From Auritidibacter sp. Marseille-P8566 (GTDB taxonomy: Bacteria; Bacteroidota; Bacteroidia; Flavobacteriales; Flavobacteriaceae): a stretch of DNA of 6,385 nucleotides. The notes under the pieces are model-generated. The model was not told where the DNA came from, ran no database searches, and saw only the letters and a program-made list of their open reading frames with translations. Below are positions 5,937 through 6,385 of the stretch, in pieces (positions within the stretch are counted from its first letter, which is position 1; each line of letters begins with the position of its first letter). The stretch covers positions 1 to 6,385 of the forward strand of contig CALPQA020000116.1 in NCBI GenBank assembly GCA_943325595.2, read 5' to 3'. The translations under genes and the position numbers were made by a program.

Positions 5937-6385
5937 ATGAAAATCAGTAAAATAGTATTAATCTTTTTATTTAGCACAATCGCAACGGCGCAAAATTTAA
6001 CTATTTCCTCTTCTGGCGGTGAAGTTGGCCCTATTTCAGGTACTAACTGGGGCATTTCCGATAATGTCTTATACATTGGTAGTTCGGGATCTGCGTCCAT
6101 CAATGCAAGTGTAATCACAAATCACCTTCAGAACACGGGTGACTTAACGATAAATCTACCCGGGCAACTTAATGTTGCGCGCAACATAAATATCAACAGT
6201 ACTATTGCCTATTCTGGCTCCAGTGCAAGAACACTAACATTTCAAAGTGGGAATGATATCGTTTTTGCGAATGCTGTCGGAATTACTTCGGCAACTGCGA
6301 GTTTAAATATTGTTCTCCGATCTGCTACAACTACTGATACACCTAATAACGGCTTAGTTAAAATGGACGGTATAAATATAAATAC
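5937..6385 (+). CDS. Secreted beta-strand-repeat surface protein, haemagglutinin-like (partial, N-terminus only)
   Basis: The frame opens at ATG 5937 and stays open for 149 codons to the window's right edge. Residues 1-18 form a clear signal peptide (KISK, then IVLIFLFS, cleavage at ATA/Q). The mature start is rich in Ser, Thr, Asn and Gly, with short alternating strands: NLTISSSGGEVG, GTNWGISDNVLYIG, GDLTINLPGQLNVARNINI, RTLTFQSGNDIVFANAVGI, SLNIVLRS. This pattern is typical of beta-helical, filamentous-haemagglutinin-like regions in large flavobacterial surface proteins. The full protein is probably long, and any C-terminal sorting domain lies outside the window. Its base composition looks somewhat more GC-rich than the regulator's. 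It is divergent from the regulator and shares the regulatory gap 5628-5936. Adhesion is inferred from composition; no binding or catalytic motif is visible. Confidence 0.85.
   Translation, partial: MKISKIVLIFLFSTIATAQNLTISSSGGEVGPISGTNWGISDNVLYIGSSGSASINASVITNHLQNTGDLTINLPGQLNVARNININSTIAYSGSSARTLTFQSGNDIVFANAVGITSATASLNIVLRSATTTDTPNNGLVKMDGININ

Noticed and set aside
5900..6118. A 72-codon minus-strand open frame
   Set aside because: It overlaps the plus-strand surface-protein gene antisense, covering its signal-peptide start. The plus-strand frame has a convincing signal peptide and continues to the window end, so this is a shadow.

Overview
The window looks like an accessory, cell-surface region of a Bacteroidota genome, most likely a Flavobacterium-type flavobacterium. 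The DNA is AT-rich and no start has a clear Shine-Dalgarno. Promoter-like sites fit the Bacteroidota TTTG / TANNTTTG consensus. The encoded proteins are of kinds common in that group: SprB-type repeat adhesins, a membrane-anchored AraC-type regulator, and a beta-strand-repeat surface protein.

Layout. Positions 1-3348 (minus strand) hold the first 1116 codons of a very large secreted protein that runs off the left edge. It has a signal peptide, then a region of RCC1-like beta-propeller motifs, two beta-sandwich-like segments, and a tandem array of SprB-type repeats of 77 or 81 residues. Directly upstream and co-oriented (3383-4114, minus) is a 243-codon secreted protein of unknown family, almost certainly in the same operon. 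A 295-bp gap follows, holding a strong 44-bp palindrome that may act as a terminator, an operator or both. Then comes a 405-codon protein with about seven membrane segments and a C-terminal AraC-type DNA-binding domain (4410-5627, minus). A 309-bp divergent intergenic region follows. A second secreted surface protein starts at 5937 on the plus strand and runs off the right edge.

The most interesting signal is regulatory. A 26-bp palindrome of the form TGTCCAGTTT-N6-AAAC[T/A]GGACA occurs twice, upstream of the two-gene adhesin operon and between the regulator and the divergent surface gene; the copies match at 22 of 26 positions. In both surface-protein directions a TANNTTTG-like box lies 40-41 bp from the palindrome edge and lacks an obvious -33 element. 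The regulator's own promoter-like site has both elements and abuts the palindrome. My hypothesis is a self-contained module in which a membrane-embedded regulator, or another factor using the same site, co-ordinates two surface-protein loci. The main competing explanation for the left copy is that it is simply the terminator of the regulator gene.
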